From Candidatus Mediterraneibacter stercoripullorum (GTDB lineage: Bacteria > Bacillota > Clostridia > Lachnospirales > Lachnospiraceae), in NCBI GenBank assembly GCA_019115765.1, contig DXCZ01000120.1, forward strand, positions 1-64,000: a DNA stretch of 64,000 nt, written 5' to 3'. Below are positions 33,298 to 40,953 of the stretch, one piece after another (within the stretch, counting starts at the first letter, position 1; each line of letters opens with the position of its first letter). A program made the position numbers and the translations under genes. A model generated the notes under the pieces. That model saw only the letters and a program-made list of their open reading frames with translations. It searched no databases and had not been told where the DNA came from.

Positions 33298-33591
33298 ATG
33301 ACAACAAAACAAAGAGCATATCTGAAGAGCCTTGCCATGAAGATTGATCCGATCTTCCAGATCGGAAAGTCAAGTATGACACCCGGTCTTACTCAGGCGA
33401 TTTCTGAGGCGTTGGAGGCCCGTGAGCTGATCAAGATCTCTGTGTTGAACAACTGTGGAGATGACCCGCGTGAGCTGGCCGAGATTATTGCTGAGCGAAC
33501 ACGCTCCCAGATCGTTCAGGTCATCGGAAAGAAGATCGTCCTGTACAAGGAAGGCAAGGACGATAAGAAGAAGATCATACTTCCGCTGTAA
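33298..33591 (+). CDS. yhbY: YhbY family RNA-binding protein (CRM domain)
   Basis: A 97-residue CRM-domain protein associated with pre-50S ribosomes. It reads TTKQRAYLKSLAMKIDPIFQIGKS at the start, then ISEALEARELIKISVLNNC and IVQVIGKKIVLYKEGKD. It lies between obgE and nadD as in many Firmicutes. GAAGGAAG lies nine bases before the ATG. Confidence 0.95.
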   Translation: MTTKQRAYLKSLAMKIDPIFQIGKSSMTPGLTQAISEALEARELIKISVLNNCGDDPRELAEIIAERTRSQIVQVIGKKIVLYKEGKDDKKKIILPL

Positions 33592-33634
33592 AGCTCTGAC
33601 AGAAAAATACTCAGCGGAATACAGGAGAATAAAC

Positions 33635-34249
33635 ATGAAAATAGGTATAATGGGCGGTACTTTTGATCCTATCCATATAGGACATCTTCTTCTGGGCGAA
33701 TTCGCCTATGAGGATTTCGGCTTGGATGAGATCTGGTTTCTTCCAAACGGAAACCCGCCCCATAAGGATACAGAAGAGACGAAAAAAGCGCTTCGCCACA
33801 GAGTGAATATGGTAAAGCTTTCAATCGCTGATGTGTCTTATTTTCGTCTGAATCTGTACGAAGCGGAAGTAGATCATCATTCTTATACGTATCAGACCAT
33901 GCAGGAATTTAACAGACTTTATCCCGATGACAGCTTCTATTTTATACTTGGAGCTGACTCCCTTTTTTCCATTGAGCAGTGGATGTACTTCAGGGAAATA
34001 TTCCCTACATGTACGATTCTGGCTGCAATGAGAGATGATAAAGATGCTGAAGAGATGAGGCGGCAGATGAGATATCTGAAAGAGAAGTATGGAGCCAGGA
34101 TTGAACTGCTGCAGGCACCTCTGCTCGAAATCTCGTCAACGACGCTTCGAGAGAGAGCTGCCAGGGGGTTGAGTCTGCGCTACATGGTACCCGATACTGT
34201 GGCAGAATATATCAGGGAAAACAGACTATATGAGACCCCGGTGATATGA
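33635..34249 (+). CDS. nadD: Nicotinate-nucleotide adenylyltransferase
   Basis: A 204-residue enzyme joining nicotinate mononucleotide to ATP to make deamido-NAD. The nucleotide-binding block GGTFDPIHIGHLLLGE is at 6-21 and the second signature ISSTTLRERAARG is near 165. NPPHK is also typical. ATG 33635 is supported by CAGGAG nine bases upstream; the open frame upstream is shadowing yhbY. Confidence 0.96.
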   Translation: MKIGIMGGTFDPIHIGHLLLGEFAYEDFGLDEIWFLPNGNPPHKDTEETKKALRHRVNMVKLSIADVSYFRLNLYEAEVDHHSYTYQTMQEFNRLYPDDSFYFILGADSLFSIEQWMYFREIFPTCTILAAMRDDKDAEEMRRQMRYLKEKYGARIELLQAPLLEISSTTLRERAARGLSLRYMVPDTVAEYIRENRLYETPVI

Positions 34250-34292
34250 TAGTCTGTATCAGCGTATTGAGATATAAGGAGTGAGGCATATT

Positions 34293-34865
34293 ATGACAGA
34301 TGAACTGCTGGAAATAAAAAAGAAACTCTCAAAGATCCTGAAGAAGGAAAGATATGAACACACAATCGGAGTCATGTATACAGCGGCGTCGCTGGCTATG
34401 TGTTATGGAGAGGACGTGCAGAAAGCGCTGACTGCCGGACTTCTCCATGATTGCGGAAAATTCTGTTCTGCTAAGGATCAGATTCATTTGTGTGAGAAGA
34501 AGCATATCCAGCTGACGGAATCCGAGCTCTCCATGCCGGCTCTGATCCATGCGAAGCTTGGCGCATATCTTTCAGAACACGAATATGGAATCTCGGACCC
34601 GGATATTCTAAGCGCGATCACATGGCATACTACAGGAAAGCCTGAGATGACTATGCTGGAGAAGATTATTTATATAGCAGATTATATTGAGCCGAACCGG
34701 AAGATGATCCCAGGGCTTTCGGAAGTAAGAGCAGTAGTATTCCACGATATCGATCAGGCGGTATGTATGTCCGCCGGAGCAACAACACGATATCTGGAAA
34801 ATGGCGGAAAAGCAGTTGACCCCATGACCGTCAGCACGTATAATTACTACAAAAAGGAGAAGTGA
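34293..34865 (+). CDS. yqeK: YqeK HD-domain nucleotide hydrolase
   Basis: A 190-residue HD-domain protein. YqeK-type enzymes split diadenosine tetraphosphate symmetrically to ADP. The metal ligands are visible as H in YEHTIGVMYTA, the HD pair in GLLHDCGK, H in PALIHAKLGA, H in TWHTTG, and D in IYIADYIEP. The nadD-yqeK-rsfS order is conserved. I place the start at ATG 34293; GTG 34281 is inside the ribosome site region (AAGGAGTGAGG). Confidence 0.93.
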   Translation: MTDELLEIKKKLSKILKKERYEHTIGVMYTAASLAMCYGEDVQKALTAGLLHDCGKFCSAKDQIHLCEKKHIQLTESELSMPALIHAKLGAYLSEHEYGISDPDILSAITWHTTGKPEMTMLEKIIYIADYIEPNRKMIPGLSEVRAVVFHDIDQAVCMSAGATTRYLENGGKAVDPMTVSTYNYYKKEK

Positions 34866-34866
34866 T

Positions 34867-35217
34867 ATGAATCAGTCCAAAGAAATGGCAAAGATCGCCT
34901 GCAAGGCTCTGAGCGATAAAAAAGGCGAAGACATTAAGATCATTGATATTACCGGTATCTCTGTACTGGCCGATTATTTTATCATTGCCAATGGAAACAG
35001 TGACAGTCAGGTAAACGCTCTGGTAGATAATGTAGAAGAGGAACTTCATAAAGCAGGCTATTCGTTGAAGCAGAGAGAAGGTCACGGATCCTCCTGTTGG
35101 ATCCTCCTTGACTTCGGGGATATCATCGTACATGTATTCGATAAGGAGAACCGTCTGTTCTATGATCTGGAAAGAATCTGGAAAGATGGAAAGATCATCA
35201 GCATGGATGAGCTGTAA
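34867..35217 (+). CDS. rsfS: Ribosomal silencing factor RsfS
   Basis: A 116-residue RsfS (YqeL) that binds L14 and blocks subunit joining when nutrients are scarce. Family marks: KGEDIKIIDITGISVLADYFIIANG (split), NALVDNVEEELHKAG, REGHGSSCWILLDFGDIIVHVF. It begins one base after the yqeK stop. Confidence 0.96.
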   Translation: MNQSKEMAKIACKALSDKKGEDIKIIDITGISVLADYFIIANGNSDSQVNALVDNVEEELHKAGYSLKQREGHGSSCWILLDFGDIIVHVFDKENRLFYDLERIWKDGKIISMDEL

Positions 35218-35280
35218 GCGGTACGAAAGAATAATGCTCCATTGTATATAGTAGAGTATCATAACATAATGATAGAATAT

Positions 35281-35339
35281 AAAAACAGATGCATATACCT
35301 GTAAAGATTGTTGTAAACAAAGGAAATGCATCTGTTTTT
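35281..35339. terminator. Bidirectional terminator between rsfS and lexA
   Basis: A perfect 14-base pair of arms (35281-35294 with 35326-35339) carrying A and T runs at the outer ends, with a 31-base loop. It serves the plus-strand nadD-rsfS unit and the minus-strand lexA gene. Confidence 0.8.
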
Positions 35340-35377
35340 GTATGCTTTTTATTATGATTTTTTTAAGCTGACAGCTG

Positions 35378-35995
35378 TTATTTGAAGAAACGCATGACAC
35401 CTATAACTTTGCCAAGTATGGTAACATCTTTTACTATGATGGGATCCATTGTATCATTTTCCGGCTGAAGACGGATGATGCCTTCTTCCTTATAAAAGGT
35501 CTTGACCGTAGCGCCGTCCTCAATCAGGGCTACGACCATATCCCCGTTAGAAGCAGTGGAAACCTGTTCTACAAGAACCAGATCGCCATTCAGGATTCCG
35601 GCGTTTATCATACTTTCACCTTTGACTCTGAGGAGAAATGTCTGATGGTTCGGCATCTGCTCAACCGGGAAAGGAAAGTAATCCTCAATATTCTGCTGTG
35701 CAAGTATCGGCTCACCTGCAGCGACCTGACCGATGATCGGGACATTGACCATCTCACGTCGACTGAGATTGAAATCATCATCCAGAATCTCAATCGCTCT
35801 GGGCTTGGTGGGATCGCGTCTTATATATCCGTTCTTCTCAAGTGTCTCAAGGTGGGAGTGGACAGAAGAGGTAGACTTCAGATGTACTGCCTCGCATATC
35901 TCGCGTACTGCCGGAGGAAATCCCCTTTCCAAAATCTGAGACTTAATATATTCAAGAATCTCTCGTTGTTTATCGCTTAATTTACCCTGTGCCAT
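35378..35995 (-). CDS. lexA: SOS repressor LexA
   Basis: A 205-residue LexA. The winged-helix DNA-binding part is at 1-70 ([31 protein letters not shown]). The self-cleavage bond is A93-G94 in QVAAGEPI. The serine-lysine dyad is S128 (KGESMINAG) and K165 (ATVKTF). GGAGG stands before ATG at 35995; a longer frame upstream has no site. LexA-like boxes overlap its own promoter, so it is autoregulated, and it is divergent from a probable division inhibitor. Confidence 0.97.
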   Translation of the reverse strand: MAQGKLSDKQREILEYIKSQILERGFPPAVREICEAVHLKSTSSVHSHLETLEKNGYIRRDPTKPRAIEILDDDFNLSRREMVNVPIIGQVAAGEPILAQQNIEDYFPFPVEQMPNHQTFLLRVKGESMINAGILNGDLVLVEQVSTASNGDMVVALIEDGATVKTFYKEEGIIRLQPENDTMDPIIVKDVTILGKVIGVMRFFK

Positions 35996-36025
35996 AATAT
36001 CCTCCGAACAAAATTTGATATAGAT

Positions 36026-36054
36026 ATAGTAACACACATATTTTGAAAAAGCAA
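36026..36054 (-). promoter_or_regulatory. lexA promoter
   Basis: On the minus strand TTGCTT (36049-36054) and TACTAT (36026-36031) are 17 bases apart. The -35 overlaps a LexA-like box at 36052-36065. Confidence 0.65.
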
Positions 36055-36153
36055 ACATTTGTTACGAAAATATGTTCGAAAAATCTATTATAAACTGTTG
36101 ACAAACGTACGTTCGCATACTATACTTTCAGTATAGAAACAAACGGTTGTTCG
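36052..36153. promoter_or_regulatory. Cluster of LexA (SOS) boxes
   Basis: Matches to the Firmicute pattern CGAAC-N4-GTTCG: CGAAAATATGTTCG (36065-36078), CAAACGTACGTTCG (36102-36115), CAAACGGTTGTTCG (36140-36153), and a weaker CAAACATTTGTTAC (36052-36065). The second lies inside the spacer of the plus-strand promoter and the third near its start point; the first and weak fourth cover the lexA promoter. Confidence 0.8.
36098..36126 (+). promoter_or_regulatory. SOS-controlled promoter of the LysM gene
   Basis: TTGACA (36098-36103), 17 bases, TATACT (36121-36126). A LexA box fills most of the spacer. Confidence 0.85.
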
Positions 36154-36208
36154 AATGATACAGGCATGTAACATACGTACATATAAGGGGTATCGGGGGT
36201 AGTTACAT

Positions 36209-36532
36209 ATGAAAAGGAAATTATTAAGAAAGGCAGTTTCTTTAACATCAGTAGTCGTGGCTTTATTTACAGGGTGTATGTTTTTCGGAACAATCCTGTC
36301 GTCAGCACATGAGAAAAATAATCCAGAGGAAACAGTTTACAAATATTATACAAGTATTCGGATCGAGTATGGTGATACACTCTGGGATATCGCAAAGGAA
36401 ACCATGACAGATGAATATAATTCCACGGCTGAATACGTTGAAGTACTTAAGAAAATGAATTCACTTGATTCCGACGACATTCAGGCGGGTCAGTATCTGA
36501 TCGTTGCCTACAATGACACAGAATTCAAATGA
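36209..36532 (+). CDS. YneA-like LysM membrane protein, probable SOS division inhibitor
   Basis: A 107-residue protein with a basic start, one membrane helix (about 11-30) and an extracellular LysM domain (about 48-103: TSIRIEYGDTLWDIAKE, LNSLDSDDIQAGQYLIV with an M for L). The size, topology and place next to lexA match YneA, which delays septation during DNA damage in B. subtilis. Its promoter is covered by LexA boxes. Sequence identity to YneA cannot be judged by eye, so the function is inferred from context. Ribosome site is weak (GGGGG-TAG). Confidence 0.82.
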   Translation: MKRKLLRKAVSLTSVVVALFTGCMFFGTILSSAHEKNNPEETVYKYYTSIRIEYGDTLWDIAKETMTDEYNSTAEYVEVLKKMNSLDSDDIQAGQYLIVAYNDTEFK

Positions 36533-36624
36533 TAAATGAATCAGAGACAATAAAACAAGATCAATGCTTTAACGATCACGTTGCTGCAACATTGACCTGA
36601 CAGTTAAATCATAATCTATAAGGG

Positions 36625-36652
36625 TATCAATATACATCCCTATGTATTGATA
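36625..36652. repeat. AT-rich inverted repeat downstream of the LysM gene
   Basis: TATCAATATACAT and TATGTATTGATA flank CCC, making a near-perfect stem with one bulged base. No T run follows, so it is not a clear terminator. The rest of 36533-36668 shows no gene. Confidence 0.55.
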
Positions 36653-36668
36653 TATAAATACACTCCAG

Positions 36669-36703
36669 AAGATCTCCGGAAAATAAAAGCCGGAGATCTT
36701 TTT
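36669..36703 (+). terminator. Terminator after the LysM gene
   Basis: AAGATCTCCGG (36669-36679) pairs perfectly with CCGGAGATCTT (36690-36700), followed by TTTTT. Confidence 0.85.
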
Positions 36704-36725
36704 AATGAGAATCCTTCAAGCGAAT

Positions 36726-36764
36726 GCGTGGCCGCCGGGGCAATACAGCTCCGGCATAGCGGAC
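36726..36764. repeat. GC-rich repeat, left copy
   Basis: A 21-base block 36726-36746 (GCGTGGCCGCCG..GCAATAC) recurs with three changes at 38249-38269, the other side of the recombinase gene. It is followed by GCATAGCGGAC (36754-36764), whose reverse complement appears, with a three-base insert, before the other copy. Base composition is very unlike the AT-rich surroundings. Confidence 0.5.
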
Positions 36765-36851
36765 GTATGATAGACATGAGGTAGATATTTATTTAATAGC
36801 AGATGAACACAATGAGATCTATACGACAAATACCGATTTTTCCAAAAGATA

Positions 36852-36880
36852 TAGACGAAAATTTTGAATTCTGCTATAAT
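36852..36880 (+). promoter_or_regulatory. Promoter for the tyrosine recombinase
   Basis: TAGACG (36852-36857), 17 bases, a perfect TATAAT (36875-36880) with TGC before it. Confidence 0.75.
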
Positions 36881-36927
36881 ATATCCGTTAAGAGGGATTT
36901 TTTAGATTTGATTAAGGGGTTTTGCAT

Positions 36928-37998
36928 ATGGCTGAAACGAATCATACACAAACATATCATGAAAAAAAATATGTTGATAATACTTTACGACTGCGACAGA
37001 TTCTAAAGACGCTTCCTTCTTTTGCAAAGGATTATTTCAGGGCTGTAGAACCGACTACATCTGCCAGGACAAGGATTTCTTACGCCTATGATATCAGGGT
37101 TTTCTTTCATTTTCTTATGGAGAATAATCCATTATACAAGGACTATACGATTGATCAGTTTACCTTACGTGATCTGGAGCGGCTGGAGCCAGTTGACATT
37201 GAGGAATATCAGGAATATCTGAAAGTCTATAAAAATGAGGAAGACAGGCAGATTACAAATACGGAGAAAGGGCTTGCACGTAAAATGTCCGCTCTTCGCA
37301 GTTTCTACGGTTATTTCTTCAAGCATCAGGCTATATCGAAGAATCCGACACTGCTTGTAGACATGCCTAAGATGCACGAGAAGGCGATCATCCGTCTTGA
37401 TGCAGATGAAGTTGCCAGTCTTCTGGATTATGTAGATCACGGAGGGGATAATCTGACAGGCCAGCGCAAGATATATTACGAAAAGACCAGGAACAGGGAT
37501 CTCGCCATTCTTACTCTTCTTCTTGGAACCGGAATCCGTGTCTCAGAGTGTGTCGGACTGGATATCAATGATGTAGATTTCAAGAATAATGGGATAACTG
37601 TAACAAGAAAAGGCGGTAATCAGATGGTTGTCTATTTTGGTGAGGAAGTTGAAAATGCGCTCAAGACATACCTGTATACAACAAGGAAAACAACTGTACC
37701 GCTTCCGGGTCATGAGAATGCGCTCTTCCTCTCTACTCAGAGAAAAAGGATGGGCGTTCAGGCTGTTGAAAATATGGTCAGGAAATACGCAAAAGAGGTG
37801 ACTCCTAACAAGAAGATCACCCCTCACAAGCTGCGCAGCACCTATGGAACAGCATTATACAAAGAGACCGGGGACATATATCTTGTAGCTGATGTCCTTG
37901 GTCATAAGGACGTTAATACCACCAGAAAGCATTATGCGGCTATCGATGAGAACCGCCGCAGGCAGGCTGCGGGAGCCGTTAAGCTGCGGGAGGTCTGA
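36928..37998 (+). CDS. Tyrosine recombinase, XerC/XerD type
   Basis: A 356-residue tyrosine recombinase. The N-terminal core-binding domain covers about 30-150 (SARTRISYAYDIRVFFHFL). The catalytic residues are all present: R204 (TGIRVSE), K228 (TRKGGN), H300 and R303 (HKLRST), H326 (LGHKDVNTT) and nucleophile Y336 (HYAAID). Such proteins in Clostridia resolve chromosome dimers or act in housekeeping recombination. It is not next to other phage or transposon genes. ATG 36928 has AAGGGG eight bases upstream. GC-rich repeats lie on both sides of the gene. Confidence 0.92.
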   Translation: MAETNHTQTYHEKKYVDNTLRLRQILKTLPSFAKDYFRAVEPTTSARTRISYAYDIRVFFHFLMENNPLYKDYTIDQFTLRDLERLEPVDIEEYQEYLKVYKNEEDRQITNTEKGLARKMSALRSFYGYFFKHQAISKNPTLLVDMPKMHEKAIIRLDADEVASLLDYVDHGGDNLTGQRKIYYEKTRNRDLAILTLLLGTGIRVSECVGLDINDVDFKNNGITVTRKGGNQMVVYFGEEVENALKTYLYTTRKTTVPLPGHENALFLSTQRKRMGVQAVENMVRKYAKEVTPNKKITPHKLRSTYGTALYKETGDIYLVADVLGHKDVNTTRKHYAAIDENRRRQAAGAVKLREV

Positions 37999-38151
37999 CA
38001 GCGGATGATTTTAATTATAATCCTCCCCTGGAAATCTCCGTGTTTAGCTTAGGTGTCCTCCGTACAGCTGGATACTGAGATAAACCTGGTCCGTAAATAC
38101 CGTCAGTAATTATTACCGGAGATCATCTGAACATATTTTAACATTTTTTTC

Positions 38152-38180
38152 TTGTATTTGTCAGTCCGTATCGTTATAAT
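38152..38180 (+). promoter_or_regulatory. Promoter for the ttcA-like gene
   Basis: TTGTAT (38152-38157), 17 bases, TATAAT (38175-38180). Confidence 0.75.
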
Positions 38181-38191
38181 ATTTTTCATGT

Positions 38192-38217
38192 ACGTTTTAA
38201 ATTTACGTTCTAAATTT
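38192..38217. repeat. Tandem 13-base direct repeat
   Basis: ACGTTTTAAATTT (38192-38204) is directly followed by ACGTTCTAAATTT (38205-38217), one base different. It begins about five bases after the expected transcription start. Confidence 0.6.
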
Positions 38218-38221
38218 ATGT

Positions 38222-38269
38222 GTCCGCTGCGCTATGCTCCGAGCGAAAGCGCGGCCGCCGTTGCAATAC
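38222..38269. repeat. GC-rich repeat, right copy
   Basis: GTCCGC-tgc-GCTATGC (38222-38237) is followed by the 21-base block at 38249-38269 (GCGCGGCCGCCG..GCAATAC) shared with 36726-36746. The two copies lie in the same direction, about 1.5 kb apart, around the recombinase. Confidence 0.5.
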
Positions 38270-38341
38270 GGAAGCTTACACGCCGGGCGTCCGAGACAGA
38301 TGTGAGCTGATCCTATATTCTTTATAGAAAGAGGTTATAAC

Positions 38342-39076
38342 ATGCAGCTTCAGAGACTATTAAGCTTTACAAGAAAAGCCGTTGATGAATACTCCCTGAT
38401 CCAGGAGGGAGACCATATTGCCGTGGGCATTTCCGGAGGAAAAGACAGCCTTACGCTTCTCTATGCACTTCACGGACTAAAACGGTTTTATCCCAATCAT
38501 TTTGAACTTAGTGCGGTAACAGTTGATCTAGGCTTTGAGAACTTCGATCTAAGTCCTGTTCAGCGCCTTTGTGACGAGCTTGAAGTACCGTACCGCATTG
38601 TTCCTTCTGATATCTATAATATTCTCTTCAAAATCAGAGAAGAAGAAAATCCCTGTTCTCTATGTGCCAAGATGCGCAAGGGTGCTCTGAACCAGGCGGT
38701 GAAGGAAATGGGATGTAATAAAGTTGCCTATGCGCATCACAAGGATGATATTATAGAAACCATGTTGTTGTCGCTGATCTTCGAAGGCAGATTTTATTCA
38801 TTCTCCCCGAAAACATATCTGGATCGTATGGATCTGACGGTAATTCGACCACTTATGTTTGTAGATGAAGCCGATGTCATCGGTTTTAAAAATAAATACG
38901 ATCTTCCAGTGGTAAAAAGCGGCTGCCCAGTAGACGGATATACCAAGCGACAGTATGCCAAGGAGCTTGTCAGGCAGCTGAACCGGGAACACCCTGGCGC
39001 CAAGGAAAGGATGTTCCATGCAATCCTTAACGGAAATCTTAAGGGCTGGCCGGAACGGAGTATTCATCGCAGATGA
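38342..39076 (+). CDS. ttcA: TtcA-like tRNA 2-thiocytidine synthetase
   Basis: A 244-residue PP-loop ATPase. The PP-loop SGGKDS is at 31-36. C105 and C108 (NPCSLCAKMRKG) and a third cysteine in VKSGCPVDGY match the iron-sulfur cluster ligands of TtcA, which thiolates C32 of certain tRNAs. AHHKDDIIETML is also typical of the group. Related TilS and TtuA enzymes are less likely given the cysteine pattern. AAGAGG lies ten bases before the ATG. Confidence 0.9.
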   Translation: MQLQRLLSFTRKAVDEYSLIQEGDHIAVGISGGKDSLTLLYALHGLKRFYPNHFELSAVTVDLGFENFDLSPVQRLCDELEVPYRIVPSDIYNILFKIREEENPCSLCAKMRKGALNQAVKEMGCNKVAYAHHKDDIIETMLLSLIFEGRFYSFSPKTYLDRMDLTVIRPLMFVDEADVIGFKNKYDLPVVKSGCPVDGYTKRQYAKELVRQLNREHPGAKERMFHAILNGNLKGWPERSIHRR

Positions 39077-39082
39077 AAAAAT

Positions 39083-39140
39083 GCACAGGTAATCGTTTGA
39101 TATAACCGATATAAAATCGAATCAGATTACCTGTGCGTAT
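39083..39140. terminator. Bidirectional terminator between ttcA-like and cytidylate-kinase-like genes
   Basis: GCACAGGTAATC (39083-39094) pairs perfectly with GATTACCTGTGC (39125-39136). T runs follow on the plus strand, and A runs before it serve the minus strand. Confidence 0.8.
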
Positions 39141-39162
39141 TTTTCTAATTTTAATAAATGTA

Positions 39163-39810
39163 TTAAAGCTTGCGGTCCTCTTTTTGAATGCTCTCTTTCA
39201 ATTTTACATATTCTTCTATCAGCCGGGCCGTTCCTTCGATTCCGAGCTGGGCACTGTTTAGGCAGAGCTCATAGCTGTCGGCATTAAACCATTTTTTATT
39301 CGTATAATAGTTGTAATAGCTGGAACGCTTTTTATCCGTCTTCTGGATCAGATCTTTGGCCTTTGCATCCGTCAGATCATAAATCCGTGCAATCCGTCGG
39401 ATCCTGGCATCCAGATCGGCGTGAATAAAGACAGATACGACATTTTTATAAGACTCAAGCGCGTAATCCGCACATCTGCCAACCAGGATACATGGGCCTT
39501 CATCGGCAATTTTTTTGATTGCATCAAACTGAGCAAGAAATACCTTATGGTTGATGGGCATATCAGTATATGTATTTCCCGAATACCCCATGGAGTAGGT
39601 ATCCATCACAAGGGAATAGAGAAAACTGTTGGTAGGCTTTTCATCATGAGACTCAAAGATTTCCTCGCAGATACCACTCTCTTTTGCTGCTCTTGCCAGC
39701 ATTTCCTTGTCGTAAAGTTTGATCTCAAAATCTTCGGCGATCTTCCTTCCTATTTCTCTTCCTGCACTTCCGAATTCCCGTCCAATAGTAATGATCGTAT
39801 TTGTTTTCAT
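39163..39810 (-). CDS. Cytidylate kinase-like family protein
   Basis: A 215-residue P-loop protein of the cytidylate-kinase-like group (Cmk2-like). It starts MKTNTIITIGREFGSAGREIG, where the P-loop GREFGSAGREIG differs from classical GxxGxGKS/T. CILVGRCADYAL and RIRRIARIYDLTDAKA (lid region) are family marks. The natural substrate is not established. AAAGGAG stands before the ATG, and a promoter lies at 39888-39916. The gene is monocistronic. Confidence 0.88.
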   Translation of the reverse strand: MKTNTIITIGREFGSAGREIGRKIAEDFEIKLYDKEMLARAAKESGICEEIFESHDEKPTNSFLYSLVMDTYSMGYSGNTYTDMPINHKVFLAQFDAIKKIADEGPCILVGRCADYALESYKNVVSVFIHADLDARIRRIARIYDLTDAKAKDLIQKTDKKRSSYYNYYTNKKWFNADSYELCLNSAQLGIEGTARLIEEYVKLKESIQKEDRKL

Positions 39811-39887
39811 ATCGGTCCACTCTCCTTTACGTCAGCATATTGTGATTTTGCATAAAAAAGCATTGCTTTATCACATTACATATGACT

Positions 39888-39916
39888 ATTATAACGAGAA
39901 ATGTAAGAGAATACAA
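39888..39916 (-). promoter_or_regulatory. Promoter for the cytidylate-kinase-like gene
   Basis: Minus strand TTGTAT (39911-39916), 17 bases, TATAAT (39888-39893). Confidence 0.75.
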
Positions 39917-39958
39917 TGCAAAATTCAATCTTTCCATAAATCTTTCAAAAAATCCAGG

Positions 39959-40885
39959 CTACCCGCGGAAGTTCTGTCCGCGCCGTAACTTCTCGAGAAG
40001 TGCAGTGAAATATTCTGGAAGTGGGGCGTCAAATTCTACATACTTCCCGGTAGATGGATGCACGAAACCAAGTATTTTCGCATGGAGCGTCTGTCCCTGC
40101 AGCCGGAAAGGACATCGCGCAGGTCCGTATACAGTGTCACCCAGGATTGGATGACCGATAGAAGCCATATGGACCCGGATCTGATGAGTACGGCCGGTCT
40201 CCAGGGTACATTCGATATAAGTATAATTGCCGAAACGTTCAAGCACTCTATAGTGCGTAACTGCCTTTTTCCCGTGAGGAGAATTTGTGCTCATTTTCTT
40301 TCTGTCCACCAGGTGTCTGCCGATGGGAGCGTCCACTGTTCCAGAGTCCTCTTTCAGATTTCCATGGACAATAGCCTGATATCTTCGTGTAATAGAATGG
40401 TCTTTCAGTTGTTCGGCAAGGATCTGATGTGCATGATCGTTCTTGCATATAAGAAGTGAACCTGTCGTATCCATATCAATCCTGTGTACAATACCTGGTC
40501 TCAGCACACCGTTAATGCCAGACAGCCGGTCGCCGCAGTGATACATGACTGCATTGACCAGGGTTTGACTGTAATGGCCGGGAGATGGATGCACAACCAT
40601 TCCCTTCGGTTTATTCACAATGAGAATATCTTCATCTTCATATAGAATATCCAGTGGGATATTTTCAGGTTTGATATCTAATATTTCCGGTTCTGGAAGC
40701 TGTATATCAATCTCGTCGCCTTCGTTGATCTTATAATTAGCTTTTACCGTACTGCTGTTGACCAGTATTCTGTTTTCTTTCAGAAGCTTCTGAATATAAG
40801 AACGGGAAAGGTCTTTTAGATTCCCGCTGAGGAATCGGTCAATCCTTTCCCCGGAATGTTCCGCTGTCAGATGTATTTTTTCCAT
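39959..40885 (-). CDS. RluD-like pseudouridine synthase
   Basis: A 308-residue RluA-family synthase with an N-terminal S4 domain (SGERIDRFLSGNLKDLSRSY) and catalytic motif HRIDMDTTG, with the nucleophilic aspartate. GRTHQIRVHMASIGHPILGD is typical. The gene directly behind lspA is the usual place of the RluD homologue YlyB, so 23S rRNA helix 69 is a likely target. AAAGGATG precedes the ATG. Together with the RluA-like and RsuA-like genes this is the third pseudouridine synthase in the window. Confidence 0.94.
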   Translation of the reverse strand: MEKIHLTAEHSGERIDRFLSGNLKDLSRSYIQKLLKENRILVNSSTVKANYKINEGDEIDIQLPEPEILDIKPENIPLDILYEDEDILIVNKPKGMVVHPSPGHYSQTLVNAVMYHCGDRLSGINGVLRPGIVHRIDMDTTGSLLICKNDHAHQILAEQLKDHSITRRYQAIVHGNLKEDSGTVDAPIGRHLVDRKKMSTNSPHGKKAVTHYRVLERFGNYTYIECTLETGRTHQIRVHMASIGHPILGDTVYGPARCPFRLQGQTLHAKILGFVHPSTGKYVEFDAPLPEYFTALLEKLRRGQNFRG

Positions 40886-40953
40886 ATCTGTGGCATCCTT
40901 TCTTTTTCTGCCTCATATCTTTTCCTGACTCTTATTAGTCTTATGACGTATGC

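Larger units (their letters stand above)
37999..38341 (+). other. 343-base gap between the recombinase and ttcA-like genes
   Basis: No gene. It holds a small palindrome (GTAATTATTAC near 38106), a promoter (38152-38180), two tandem 13-base repeats and the right copy of the GC-rich repeat. The transcript leader of the downstream gene would be about 150 bases and covers the last two. Confidence 0.6.

Noticed and set aside
36860-36900. dif-like site next to the recombinase
   Set aside because: CTATAATATATCCGTTA vaguely recalls Firmicute dif, but the arms do not match and the bases are explained by the promoter.
36803-37006. 67-codon plus-strand frame before the recombinase
   Set aside because: It spans the recombinase promoter and its ribosome site in another frame.
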